Source: Flagellimonas amoyensis (GTDB taxonomy: Bacteria > Bacteroidota > Bacteroidia > Flavobacteriales > Flavobacteriaceae). Taken from it: 64,000 nucleotides of DNA. The notes under the pieces were generated by a model. It had not been told where the DNA came from. It was given only the letters and a program-made list of their open reading frames with translations, and searched no databases. Numbering within the stretch: position 1 is the first letter of the stretch; every line of letters begins with the position of its first letter. Shown here one piece after another: positions 26,102-34,685 of this stretch. Location: contig NZ_QBUK01000004.1 of NCBI RefSeq assembly GCF_003058265.1, forward strand, positions 186,001-250,000, written 5' to 3'. The position numbers were made by a program, and so were the translations under genes.

Positions 26102-26596
26102 TCAAATTTTTATGCTTTTTTTCATCGCTTCCACAATGTTAAAAGCTGCAGGGCATATGGCAACGTTCTTCAGCGTGAGATTACTGATCTGCTGGAACTT
26201 TTTGCGGTCGGTATGTGGAAATTCGCGACAGGCCTTTGGCCTTACCTCATAAATGGAGCAGTAATTGTCCGCTCCCAAGAAAGTGCAGGGAACTTCTTGG
26301 AGCACATGGTCGTTCTCTTCGTCGATCCTCAAGTATCGATCTATGAACTGGGAGGGTTTCATCCGAAAATGCTTCGCAATGCGTTCAATATCGGCATTGG
26401 TGAACAATGGCCCTGTGGTTTTACAACAATTGGCACAAGTGAGGCAGTCCGTCCGCCTAAACTCTTCTTCATGCAGTTCCTGCATTACATAGTCAAGGTC
26501 CTTGGGCGGCTTTTTTTTCAGCTTCGCAAAAAACTTCTTGTTCTCTGCCTGCTTTTCCCTCGCTCTTTGGGGCAATTCTTCCAAAAATTCGTCCAT
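26102..26596 (-). CDS. YkgJ family cysteine-cluster protein
   Basis: This is a 164-residue cytosolic protein with the CxxCxxCC-type cluster (CLTCANCCKTTGPLF) and a second group CTFLGADNYCSIYEVRPKAC typical of the YkgJ/UPF0153 zinc- or iron-chelating family. The N-terminus is a charged helix rich in Lys/Glu. The biochemical role of the family is not established. The start at 26596 is the only ATG before the conserved part. It is divergent from the methyltransferase gene at 26671. Confidence 0.85.
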   Translation of the reverse strand: MDEFLEELPQRAREKQAENKKFFAKLKKKPPKDLDYVMQELHEEEFRRTDCLTCANCCKTTGPLFTNADIERIAKHFRMKPSQFIDRYLRIDEENDHVLQEVPCTFLGADNYCSIYEVRPKACREFPHTDRKKFQQISNLTLKNVAICPAAFNIVEAMKKSIKI

Positions 26597-26670
26597 AACA
26601 CCACAAACTTATCCATTTTAAACCTTTCCAAACAATTAAAGTCAGACCTTTGCAGAAACTTTTCCGACCC

Positions 26671-27381
26671 ATGGCAGATGTTTTTGGCAAGGCGTTGATG
26701 GACTTTCAACACGGCAAATACACCGAGGACATAAAAACCTATTCCTCTTTGGATGAAGAGGACGTGATTCCCATACCCTATCTGTTCCGCAATTTTGACG
26801 AGATGCCCAAAATGGAGCAAAAAGCCCTGCAAATGGCCCGTGGAAAGGTGCTGGACATTGGTTGCGGGACCGGGAGCCACTCCCTCTATCTCCAGGACAA
26901 AGGTCTGGACGTTACCGCTCTGGACAACTCGGAGGGGTGTATCTCGGTGTGCAGGGAACGTGGCATAACCAACACGGTGAAAAGCCCTATCTTGGAGTAT
27001 GGCAACGATACGTTCGACACCATCCTTTTGCTGATGAACGGGATTGGATTGGCAGGCACTTTGGATCAATTGGATGTTTTTTTACCGCATTTGGCCTCAT
27101 TATTGCGGCCCAATGGACAAATCCTATTGGACAGTAGCGACATCATCTATATGTTCGATCAAGATGAAGATGGGGGCTACTGGATTCCTGACAATGGTGG
27201 GTATTATGGCGAAGTTAACTTTACCATGGAATACAAGGGATTGAAAAGTGAGCCTTTTGACTGGGTCTATGTGGATTTCAACACCCTGCAAAATGCATGT
27301 TTGGCAAACCATATTACTTGTGAGCTCATCATGGAAGGTGAACATTATGATTACTTGGCCAAACTTACTGTGGCACCATAA
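26671..27381 (+). CDS. Class I SAM-dependent methyltransferase
   Basis: The product is 236 residues from the ATG at 26671 (MADVFGKALMDFQ); an upstream in-frame TTG is not needed. Motif I is VLDIGCGTGSHSLYLQ, followed by the acidic motif II VTALDNS, with GNDTFDTILLLMNGIGLAG as the motif IV region. It resembles unassigned Bacteroidota methyltransferases with the Methyltransf_11/25 fold. The substrate is unknown; nothing in the neighbourhood points to a pathway. Confidence 0.85.
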   Translation: MADVFGKALMDFQHGKYTEDIKTYSSLDEEDVIPIPYLFRNFDEMPKMEQKALQMARGKVLDIGCGTGSHSLYLQDKGLDVTALDNSEGCISVCRERGITNTVKSPILEYGNDTFDTILLLMNGIGLAGTLDQLDVFLPHLASLLRPNGQILLDSSDIIYMFDQDEDGGYWIPDNGGYYGEVNFTMEYKGLKSEPFDWVYVDFNTLQNACLANHITCELIMEGEHYDYLAKLTVAP

Positions 27382-27422
27382 TAGTTTCCGCCAACGAACG
27401 TTTTAATCTTATATTCAAGATC

Positions 27423-28250
27423 ATGAAAAAGAAAATTGCCCTTTATCCCATTCTCTCTTTGATGCTCTTTTTAGGCTGTTCCAAGGATTCCGGAAATGAC
27501 TCAGATTCCAACCCGACCCCAAACAGGTCTGCCAACTTATTGGCGACCGGGGCTTCTGCCAATGATATTTTGGCCAATGGTTCGTTTGACAAACTTCTTA
27601 TCGAAATAGGCTACGTCAGCGGTTTTCAACCCACTGTAGATGGCATCGACACTCTTGAGGAATTCATCAGGGCCAGGACTTTTAAGGAAGATGTGGAATT
27701 CAGGTACACCCCGCTCTCTTCACCTGGTGAGGAAACCCTTACCCTCAATGAGGTAGCTGAGCTGGAAAGGGACAATAGGACGGCCTATAACGATGGCAGT
27801 ACTTTGGCCATTTATATTTATTTCGCCGATGCCCCTTCCGATTCAGACGATGAAAGTGAGGACTTGGTCACTTTGGGTGCCGTGTATCGCAATACGTCCA
27901 TGATCATCTACGAATCCACCGTAAGGGATTTGGCCAACAGAAGTGTGTCCATTTCCGTTGCCGATTTGGAAGCGGCCACTCTCAACCATGAATTTGGGCA
28001 TTTATTGGGCCTTGTCAACCTAGGCACCGACCCTGTCCACCCCGAACATGAGGATACCCAAATTGGTGACAATGACGAGGAAACGGGCAACAACCACTGC
28101 AATGTGGATGGTTGTCTGATGCTTGCCGAACTTCAATTTGGAGGTCCCATGGTCAAATCCATGCTGAGCAATGTTTCCCGAGGATTGGCCTCGGTGCCCC
28201 AATTGGATGCCGAATGCCTACTGGACCTTCAGAACAACGGGGGACGTTAA
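27423..28250 (+). CDS. Metzincin-like zinc metallopeptidase lipoprotein
   Basis: This is a 275-residue lipoprotein with lipobox LFLGC (Cys19). The zinc site is HEFGHLLGL (H189, E190, H193), followed by HxxxxH-rich residues and a CNVDGCLM segment (about 226-233), which looks like the Met-turn with a cysteine pair, as in archaemetzincin-type and flavobacterial 'membrane metalloprotease' proteins. Between the lipid anchor and the active site the sequence is acidic and Asp/Ser-rich. It would act in the periplasm or on the surface. The substrate is unknown. The spacing between the second His and the third ligand is longer than in classical metzincins. Confidence 0.8.
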   Translation: MKKKIALYPILSLMLFLGCSKDSGNDSDSNPTPNRSANLLATGASANDILANGSFDKLLIEIGYVSGFQPTVDGIDTLEEFIRARTFKEDVEFRYTPLSSPGEETLTLNEVAELERDNRTAYNDGSTLAIYIYFADAPSDSDDESEDLVTLGAVYRNTSMIIYESTVRDLANRSVSISVADLEAATLNHEFGHLLGLVNLGTDPVHPEHEDTQIGDNDEETGNNHCNVDGCLMLAELQFGGPMVKSMLSNVSRGLASVPQLDAECLLDLQNNGGR

Positions 28251-28260
28251 GCACTTCGTA

Positions 28261-28893
28261 TTAAGGAATGTTCAGATACTTGTGGGTCTGTAGGGAAACC
28301 TTCCATTTGGGATTTTTCATGACGTAGTCCACAATCAAGGGAACCATCTTGTCCCGAACGCTCCATTCCGGCTGCAGATAGAGAATACAGTTTTCGCCCA
28401 CTTCGGCCGCCTGTTCCTCCGCGAATATGAAATCGTGCTTGTTGTAGACAATCACTTTGAGTTCATCCGCTTTTTTGGAGATATCACCCACGGGCAATTT
28501 GTTCTTTTTTGGGGAAAGACAGATCCAATCCCAAACCCCGGTCAATGGGTAGGCCCCAGAAGTCTCAATATGGGTCTTCATTCCTTTTTCCTTAAGACCT
28601 TGGGTCAAAGGTCCCATATCCCAGGTCAAGGGCTCACCACCCGTTATGACAATGGTATCCGAGTGTTTTTTTGCATTGGCAATGATACTGTCAATGGAGG
28701 TCGGTGGATGTGTCTCCGCATCCCAGCTTTCCTTCACGTCACACCAATGGCAGCCTACATCGCAGCCACCAACCCGGATAAAATAAGCGGCCGTCCCTTT
28801 ATGGAACCCTTCCCCTTGAATGGTATAAAATTCTTCCATCAAGGGAAGCATCAGCCCCTTGTCCACCAATACCATCACGTTTTCTTCTACCAT
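28261..28893 (-). CDS. queE: 7-carboxy-7-deazaguanine synthase (radical SAM)
   Basis: This is a 210-residue enzyme of queuosine/7-deazaguanine biosynthesis, converting 6-carboxy-tetrahydropterin to 7-carboxy-7-deazaguanine. The iron-sulfur cluster motif is C44-x3-C48-x2-C51 (GGCDVGCHWCDVKESW), the CxxxCxxC spacing of radical SAM enzymes. The GGEPL motif is near residue 83, and the N-terminal EEFYTIQGEGFHKGTAAYF substrate segment is present. The ATG at 28893 is used; 28875 is an alternative. It is convergent with the metallopeptidase gene, with 10 bases between stops, so a short shared 3' region is expected. Confidence 0.93.
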   Translation of the reverse strand: MVEENVMVLVDKGLMLPLMEEFYTIQGEGFHKGTAAYFIRVGGCDVGCHWCDVKESWDAETHPPTSIDSIIANAKKHSDTIVITGGEPLTWDMGPLTQGLKEKGMKTHIETSGAYPLTGVWDWICLSPKKNKLPVGDISKKADELKVIVYNKHDFIFAEEQAAEVGENCILYLQPEWSVRDKMVPLIVDYVMKNPKWKVSLQTHKYLNIP

Positions 28894-28940
28894 GGCGCAA
28901 AGATAATGCTAAGTATTTGCAATATGGTGCAACTTGGCCA

Positions 28941-31451
28941 TTATTGCTTCAAGGTAAAATGTCCTTGTTTTCGATGTACCGCTCCATGAACATCCAGCAG
29001 TTCCATAACGTACCAATAATCGGATGGCGGCAAAGGTTTACCGTCATATAACCCGTTCCAACCTTCGACCATTGGATCTCTTTGGGCAAGCAACTTTCCA
29101 TAACGGTCATAAATGTAAAATGCCCCACTCTGATAAAATTCCTCCGTGACCCCCAAAACGTTCAACCGATCATTGACATTGTCATTGTTTGGGGTAAAGA
29201 ATTTTGGCACGCCCGTGACCCCAACTCGGATCATATCGGAACCACAGCCATTCACATCCATGACATAGAGGGTATAAAGCCCAGGTTCCAAATCGGTAAA
29301 AACACCTTCCTGCTGCATGTCACCAAACGGGCCTTCCAATGAAAATACATAGGTTCCCAGACCCAGTTGCTCATCTTGGTGCAAAACGGTTATGGTGCCC
29401 GCTTCCCCATCATCCTCGACGCGCACATGTTGGGGCAATATGTTGGGAGGTCCAGATTCCTGGACTTCAAAATGTATAGGTTCCGATGCACATCCATGCT
29501 CTGAGATGGCCGTAATACTATAGGAACCTTGTTGTGAAATGGTATCGGCATTGTCATTTCCTATAGGTTGACCATTGGCATCATACCATTCGTATTGATA
29601 CTCCCCATCCGCGCCAAAGGGTTGCACCGTTACACTATCACCTGTACAGAAAACATAGTTTTCTTCCATCTGAAAGAATGGGATTGGATGGACTGTCAAC
29701 AACAAATGCTGCCCAACCCCATAACAGGTCCCCGACTGCTCATCCTCCACACGGACATACACAAGTTCGGAATATGGTGTTGTGTTGGAATGGGCACTCG
29801 TTGCGACGATTTTGTTTCGATTCAAATAGGCATCGTCCTCATTTTGGTAAAAGGAAATGGATAGATCTTGACCATTGGGAAACTGCGAAAGAATGGCTCC
29901 GGCCGCTTCCTCCAAATCGAATGAAGTTATGCCATCTACCATACCCTGGTCGCAGGATTCCAGTTCAAACTGATAGTCCTGGGGCAGTGAGGTCGTTGTC
30001 ACATCCAAAAACAAACTGCCTACCGAATAGCAATAGTCGCCCGAACCTTCGCCCCTAAAATAAAGTGCATTGGCTGTGCTATTGTTGAAAAGCGTTGCGG
30101 TCTGTGGGTTCACATTGTTTTCGGCATCACTTTCGGACAAATGGAATGTGATGTCCAAATTGACATGGTCCGGTCCGATGAGATACACATATTGGGTAAG
30201 GTCGAAATCCATGAAGCCATCGAGCACTCCATCAGAATCACAATTGGTGATGGTAAAGCCATCATTGATGGACGGTCTCTGTTTCACAATCGCCTCCACG
30301 GCCACTCTTTCCCCTGTCAGGCATCCATCATAGGAAGCCAAGGCATAAAAAGTGGTGTTTTGGGTCAACCACGGGGTCTGGAATGTCGTGCCAGTTCCCA
30401 GGGGAACACCACCATCTTCCGTATCGAACCACAAAATGTCGCCCATGCTCGCTTCGGCCTGTAAAGTCAGTTCTCCCGGTCCACAAATAGTGTCGGGGGT
30501 GACTTCCAGTATTTTGGGCGTGCTTATTTTGGTGCTGGCCGAAAGTGTCAGGGTTGGGTCTCCCGGAAGTCCCCCATATTCCACAATATACCCCTTGGGC
30601 TGAAAGTCCCCCATAGTGTCCCCGGTAATGGCCAAATCGTTCCAAGAACCTGTTATGCCAACCCCAGGAGCTGTGATATGGGCATAATCCTCATCTCCCA
30701 AATTATTGGGCTCCATGGTGTTCCAAAAAGCAAAGTTGGGACTGCTCCCATTATAGTCCCCGTTCCAGAAAATCTGTCCTTGCTCAGGACCTGTCATCCA
30801 CCTCCAGACTCCTTCTGTCTGCTCATCTGAACCTCCGATCCATCCTGTTCCCGCAGCTTGCTCCCCCGTAAGTTGGGCCTCTGCATCCGAGGTTATGGTG
30901 GCCAAATATCCCTGTAAACCAAAAAAAGTCCTGTTCCCTGCAGCAGTCCTGGCATCGTCCCATCGTATGCCCAGTGCGGGCACATACTCATAGTAATGTT
31001 CCGTTTCCGGCAAATAGTTGGCACTCCCAATGGTGAGCGAAAAATATTTTTCATCAACCGGTGCCTCCGCAGTGCTCACAAAAACGATGTCCTGCACAGC
31101 CGCTATCAAATCAGAATAGGAAACTGCCGCGCCAGAGGGTCCCCTTACGGTCAGTTTTCCTTCTTGGGCATCCCATGCCGTAGTGACCGACGGATGGTTG
31201 TTCGTGAGTTGCAGTTGATCGTACGCTCTCTCATAGCCCGTGGAAATTTGGACATAAAACGCATCGATTTCAGTATCATCCGGATCAATAATATTGAAAG
31301 AAGAGACAATTGGAATGGAGGTTTGCGGGCAATAGACCTGATCACCGGTCGCAGTTACTTCCGGGGCCACATTATTTTGAGCCTGCACCATGGAGAGCAA
31401 TGGGAACAAGAAAGCAATGATGGCGAACAACCTTGCTTTTCGCATGTGCAT
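28941..31451 (-). CDS. Type IX-secreted, gliding-associated C-terminal domain protein with C-type lectin-like domain
   Basis: The product is 836 residues from the ATG at 31451, chosen for its signal peptide (MHMRKARLFAIIAFLFPLLS...VQAQ). After a beta-rich N-terminal region there is a C-type lectin-like domain at about 150-290 (RTFFGLQGYLATITS, GWIGGSDEQTEGVWRW, NNLGDEDYAHI, GSWNDL). Ig-like repeats follow (CGPGELTLQAEAS, ...TTFYALASYDGC), then three similar beta repeats with CDSDG/CDQG. The C-terminal ~85 residues (PKFFTPNNDNVNDRLNV ... QGHFTLKQ) are the CHU_C sorting domain recognised by the type IX secretion system. It is predicted to be a cell-surface or secreted adhesin; the ligand is unknown. 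Confidence 0.88.
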   Translation of the reverse strand: MHMRKARLFAIIAFLFPLLSMVQAQNNVAPEVTATGDQVYCPQTSIPIVSSFNIIDPDDTEIDAFYVQISTGYERAYDQLQLTNNHPSVTTAWDAQEGKLTVRGPSGAAVSYSDLIAAVQDIVFVSTAEAPVDEKYFSLTIGSANYLPETEHYYEYVPALGIRWDDARTAAGNRTFFGLQGYLATITSDAEAQLTGEQAAGTGWIGGSDEQTEGVWRWMTGPEQGQIFWNGDYNGSSPNFAFWNTMEPNNLGDEDYAHITAPGVGITGSWNDLAITGDTMGDFQPKGYIVEYGGLPGDPTLTLSASTKISTPKILEVTPDTICGPGELTLQAEASMGDILWFDTEDGGVPLGTGTTFQTPWLTQNTTFYALASYDGCLTGERVAVEAIVKQRPSINDGFTITNCDSDGVLDGFMDFDLTQYVYLIGPDHVNLDITFHLSESDAENNVNPQTATLFNNSTANALYFRGEGSGDYCYSVGSLFLDVTTTSLPQDYQFELESCDQGMVDGITSFDLEEAAGAILSQFPNGQDLSISFYQNEDDAYLNRNKIVATSAHSNTTPYSELVYVRVEDEQSGTCYGVGQHLLLTVHPIPFFQMEENYVFCTGDSVTVQPFGADGEYQYEWYDANGQPIGNDNADTISQQGSYSITAISEHGCASEPIHFEVQESGPPNILPQHVRVEDDGEAGTITVLHQDEQLGLGTYVFSLEGPFGDMQQEGVFTDLEPGLYTLYVMDVNGCGSDMIRVGVTGVPKFFTPNNDNVNDRLNVLGVTEEFYQSGAFYIYDRYGKLLAQRDPMVEGWNGLYDGKPLPPSDYWYVMELLDVHGAVHRKQGHFTLKQ

Positions 31452-31571
31452 CTTAAAAAAATGTATTCCTTGCATGGACCTCAGCTTCTGCCTTGAAGTT
31501 GACAAAGTAAGACAAAGGTTCCAATTTTACCAGTCAATTGCTCCATATCTTCGACCATACACCTCTAACAA

Positions 31572-32024
31572 TCACTTTACTGCAATAACATCGATCTCAA
31601 TTTTTCCATTGGCCGCAATACCACTTGCCGCAAAGGTGGTCCTTGCGGGTTTGTTCGTGAAATACTTGGCATAGACTTCATTGAAAGCTGCAAAATCATC
31701 CATACTGGCCAAGATTACGGTACATTTGACCACATTTTTCAGTCCCAATCCGTGTTGGGCCAATACAGCCTCAATGTTTTTAATGGTCTGTTCCGTTTCG
31801 GCCTGTATCCCTCCTTCGACCACGGTACGACTGGAATGGTCCATCCCAATCTGTCCTGCCAAAAAGAACAGGTTTCCGGCCTGTACCACATCACTGAAAG
31901 GAGCAGTCTGCTTTTTGGGTTCGTGCGATGGATGAAAAATGATCTCGGTGTTTTCCTGGGCATAGGTTGTACCCAATAATCCACTTCCTAAAACTACCAG
32001 CAGTATATGTTGAAAAGGTTTCAT
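31572..32024 (-). CDS. RidA family protein with signal peptide (exported)
   Basis: This is 150 residues. The RidA/YjgF/UK114 domain starts at about residue 28 and is complete: the FLAGQIGMD strand, EQTIKNIEAVLAQHGLGLKNVVK helix and the ARTTFAASGIAANGKIEID end. Cytosolic RidA deaminates reactive enamine/imine intermediates; this copy has a clear signal peptide (LLVVLGSGLLGTTYA before QEN) and therefore acts in the periplasm, a pattern known in Bacteroidota. The catalytic arginine of RidA lies within PARTTF. It is divergent from the HerA-like ATPase gene. Confidence 0.88.
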   Translation of the reverse strand: MKPFQHILLVVLGSGLLGTTYAQENTEIIFHPSHEPKKQTAPFSDVVQAGNLFFLAGQIGMDHSSRTVVEGGIQAETEQTIKNIEAVLAQHGLGLKNVVKCTVILASMDDFAAFNEVYAKYFTNKPARTTFAASGIAANGKIEIDVIAVK

Positions 32025-32080
32025 GATCTCACTTTTAGTTTTGCTTAAAATTACCCTATTTTTATCGGAAATTGAGCAGC

Positions 32081-33589
32081 ATGGGCAACAAAGAAAAATT
32101 CTTTGCAGAGATAGAACAGGGCTATGCCATGAAAGGGGATTACATTACCCTAGGTGCTGGCATGCTGGATGGCGAGGCCATCACCAATGCCTTGATCAAG
32201 GTTCCCTTAAAAACCCTTAACCGACATGGCCTGATTGCCGGGGCCACGGGTACGGGAAAGACCAAGACCCTGCAGGTGTTGGCCGAAAATCTATCGGACA
32301 AGGGTATTCCCGTGCTGCTCATGGACCTCAAAGGAGATCTCAGCGGCATTGCCCAACCCGGTCCGGGACATCCTAAAATTGATGAGCGACACCAGAAAAT
32401 CGGGATTCCTTTTGAGTCCAAAAGTTTTCCTGTGGAGATTTTGTCCCTTTCCGAACAAGGAGGCGTTCGCTTGAGGGCCACAGTTTCAGAATTTGGACCT
32501 GTACTCTTGTCCAGGATCCTAGATCTTTCAGAGACCCAAGAAGGCATAGTGGCCGTGGTGTTCAAATATTGTGATGACCACAAATTACCGTTACTGGACC
32601 TGAAAGATTTTAAAAAGGTGCTGCAATATGCGACCGAAGAGGGCAAGGACGAATTCCAATCGGCCTATGGGCGCATCTCCACCAGTTCCACAGGTACCAT
32701 CCTGAGAAAAATCATTGAACTGGAACAGCAAGGAGCCGACCTGTTCTTTGGAGAAAAATCCTTTGAGGTAGACGACTTGGTCCGAATCGACGAAAAAGGA
32801 AGAGGATACATCAACATCATCCGATTGACGGACATTCAGGACCGTCCCAAACTGTTCTCTACGTTCATGTTGAGCCTATTGGCCGAAATTTATGCCACCT
32901 TTCCCGAACAAGGGGACAGTGACAGACCGGAACTGGTGCTTTTCATCGATGAGGCCCACCTCATATTCGACAATGCGTCCAAAGCGCTTTTGGACCAAAT
33001 TGAAAGCATTGTAAAACTGATCCGTTCCAAAGGAATAGGGCTCTATTTTGTGACCCAGAACCCAACCGACGTTCCAGATGACGTATTGGCCCAATTGGGA
33101 TTGAAGGTACAGCACGCGCTTCGTGCATTCACCGCCAAGGACCGAAAAGCCATCAAACTGACGGCACAGAACTATCCCATTACCGAGTTCTATGATACCG
33201 CAGAGGTACTCACCTCCCTTGGGACGGGGGAAGCCTTGGTCTCCGTATTGGACGAAAAGGGCAGGCCCACCCCGCTGGCCGCTACGCTAATGCGGGCTCC
33301 CATGAGCCGAATGGACATCTTGACCGATGATGAGCTCAAAAATGTGTTGGACCAATCCAGATTGATCAAAAAATACAATGAGGAAATAGACCGCGAAAGC
33401 GCCTACGAGATCCTCAATGAAAAAATTGAAAAGGCCGAAAAAGAAGCCGAAAAAGAAAAAGAACAACGTCCCACCAGCAGGTCTTCATCTACTAGACGAA
33501 GCACCCGAATGAACCCTGTGGTCAAAGTTTTGACCAGCGCCACTTTTATCAGGGGGGTTTTGGGCGTGTTAAAAAAAGTGATGCGATAA
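32081..33589 (+). CDS. HerA-like ATPase, DUF853 family
   Basis: The product is 502 residues from the ATG at 32081 (MGNKEKFFAEIEQGYAM). The P-loop is AGATGTGKTKT near residues 50-59, and Walker B is LVLFIDEAHLIF near 290. A conserved LYFVTQNPTDVPDDVLAQLGLKVQHALR block (sensor region) follows, and the tail is Lys/Glu/Ser-rich, ending in a basic patch. DUF853 (YjgR) proteins are hexameric ATPases related to HerA/FtsK; their cellular job is not established, DNA translocation being the expected one. It is followed after 5 bases by a small lipoprotein gene, so they form an operon. Confidence 0.9.
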   Translation: MGNKEKFFAEIEQGYAMKGDYITLGAGMLDGEAITNALIKVPLKTLNRHGLIAGATGTGKTKTLQVLAENLSDKGIPVLLMDLKGDLSGIAQPGPGHPKIDERHQKIGIPFESKSFPVEILSLSEQGGVRLRATVSEFGPVLLSRILDLSETQEGIVAVVFKYCDDHKLPLLDLKDFKKVLQYATEEGKDEFQSAYGRISTSSTGTILRKIIELEQQGADLFFGEKSFEVDDLVRIDEKGRGYINIIRLTDIQDRPKLFSTFMLSLLAEIYATFPEQGDSDRPELVLFIDEAHLIFDNASKALLDQIESIVKLIRSKGIGLYFVTQNPTDVPDDVLAQLGLKVQHALRAFTAKDRKAIKLTAQNYPITEFYDTAEVLTSLGTGEALVSVLDEKGRPTPLAATLMRAPMSRMDILTDDELKNVLDQSRLIKKYNEEIDRESAYEILNEKIEKAEKEAEKEKEQRPTSRSSSTRRSTRMNPVVKVLTSATFIRGVLGVLKKVMR

Positions 33590-33594
33590 TTTTT

Positions 33595-34143
33595 ATGAAA
33601 AGAACAACAAAAGTACTGGTGTTGATGCTAGGTATGGCATCGATTCAATCCTGTCAAAAAGATACCACATTCCTCATTACCGAAAACAGTGTGGGGCCGT
33701 TGTCACAAACCACCAAAGTAAGTGAACTGGAATCGGTCTTTGCCCAAGATTCCATTGTTCAGGACACTACGGCCATAAAACTGGGCGACTCCAACAAGAA
33801 GATAGAGGTGTTTGAAAAAGGGGGCAAGCACCTTCTCACCCTGACCCCTAGTTCGGATAGCATCCCGACCATTGAAAATGTTCGGGTCATGGACCCTCGT
33901 TATGTTTCCGAAAACGGCATTGGCCTCCAGAGCACTTTCAAGGATATTGAAAAAGCATACAAGTTCAAGAAAATAGTGACCACTTTGAACAGCATCGTGA
34001 TTTTCCCAAAGGGAAGCAACCTGTATTTTACCATCGACAAACAGGAACTGCCCTCTGGACTCAGGTACACTACCTCCACCATTGAAGCGGTGCAGATCCC
34101 TGATGATGCCAAGATCAAATATTTGATGTTGGGGTGGGAATAA
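33595..34143 (+). CDS. Lipoprotein of unknown function
   Basis: This is a 182-residue protein with signal peptide and lipobox (MASIQSC, Cys20). The rest is beta-rich: ENSVGPLSQTTKVSELESVFAQ, then a segment with repeated hydrophobic strands ending LRYTTSTIEAVQIPDDAKIKYLMLGWE. It follows the HerA-like gene by 5 bases and is probably co-transcribed. Homologues are expected in Flavobacteriaceae, but I recognise no domain. The stop codon lies inside a stem-loop shared with the convergent hxlR-type gene. Confidence 0.75.
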   Translation: MKRTTKVLVLMLGMASIQSCQKDTTFLITENSVGPLSQTTKVSELESVFAQDSIVQDTTAIKLGDSNKKIEVFEKGGKHLLTLTPSSDSIPTIENVRVMDPRYVSENGIGLQSTFKDIEKAYKFKKIVTTLNSIVIFPKGSNLYFTIDKQELPSGLRYTTSTIEAVQIPDDAKIKYLMLGWE

Positions 34144-34171
34144 AAACCTGGCCTTAGAGACTATTTATTCC
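34137..34171. terminator. Bidirectional stem-loop formed by the ends of two convergent genes
   Basis: GGAATAAA (34137-34144) pairs with TTTATTCC (34164-34171). Both stop codons lie inside the stem arms. A run of A/T follows on either side, but no long U tract. It probably acts as a shared end for both transcripts. Confidence 0.4.
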
Positions 34172-34593
34172 AACCCATATCTCTTGCGATTCGCCAAGAC
34201 TTTGGGACTGTTGTCATGCATCCATTCGGCCAGGTCCAAGAGTTTTTCCACATACGACCGTCCAAATTCGGTCAGGTTGTACTCGACCCTTATGGGCACT
34301 TCCGGATAGGCCTTTCGCTCGATATAACCATCGGCTTCCAGCACTTTCAAACGTTGGCTCAGCACCTTATTGGAGATGCCATATACATATTTCTTGAGCT
34401 TATTGAACCGGAGGACAGAAAAATAGCCCAGCCAAAGAAGTATCAAAATGCTCCACTGGTCCGATGCCACGGACATCACATCCCTTACCGGACAAAGTTC
34501 GGGCGGGTTTCTGTAATCGATGTGACCGAACATTTTTTCCAATTTTTTAACGGTCCTAACTTTCTGATTTTCAACAATAGTTTCCATTCCCAT
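34165..34593 (-). CDS. HxlR family winged-helix transcriptional regulator
   Basis: The product is 142 residues from the ATG at 34593 (MGMETIVENQ); upstream codons in frame would need a TTG start. The HxlR core is complete: CPVRDVMSVASDQWSILILLWL, then RFNKLKKYVYGISNKVLSQRLKVLEADGYIERKAYPEVPIRVEYNLTE with the recognition helix and wing. The family responds to redox or reactive electrophiles and usually controls adjacent genes. The divergent alpha/beta hydrolase at 34686 is the likely target. The spacer contains GTATCAAATAC (34649-34659), a possible half-palindromic operator. Confidence 0.88.
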   Translation of the reverse strand: MGMETIVENQKVRTVKKLEKMFGHIDYRNPPELCPVRDVMSVASDQWSILILLWLGYFSVLRFNKLKKYVYGISNKVLSQRLKVLEADGYIERKAYPEVPIRVEYNLTEFGRSYVEKLLDLAEWMHDNSPKVLANRKRYGLE

Positions 34594-34685
34594 ACCTAGT
34601 TTTGCAACAGTGACTTCTTTTTTGTTCAAAAATGAATCTGTACATTTAGTATCAAATACAGAGTAAGTTACAAAAAGAAACCTTA

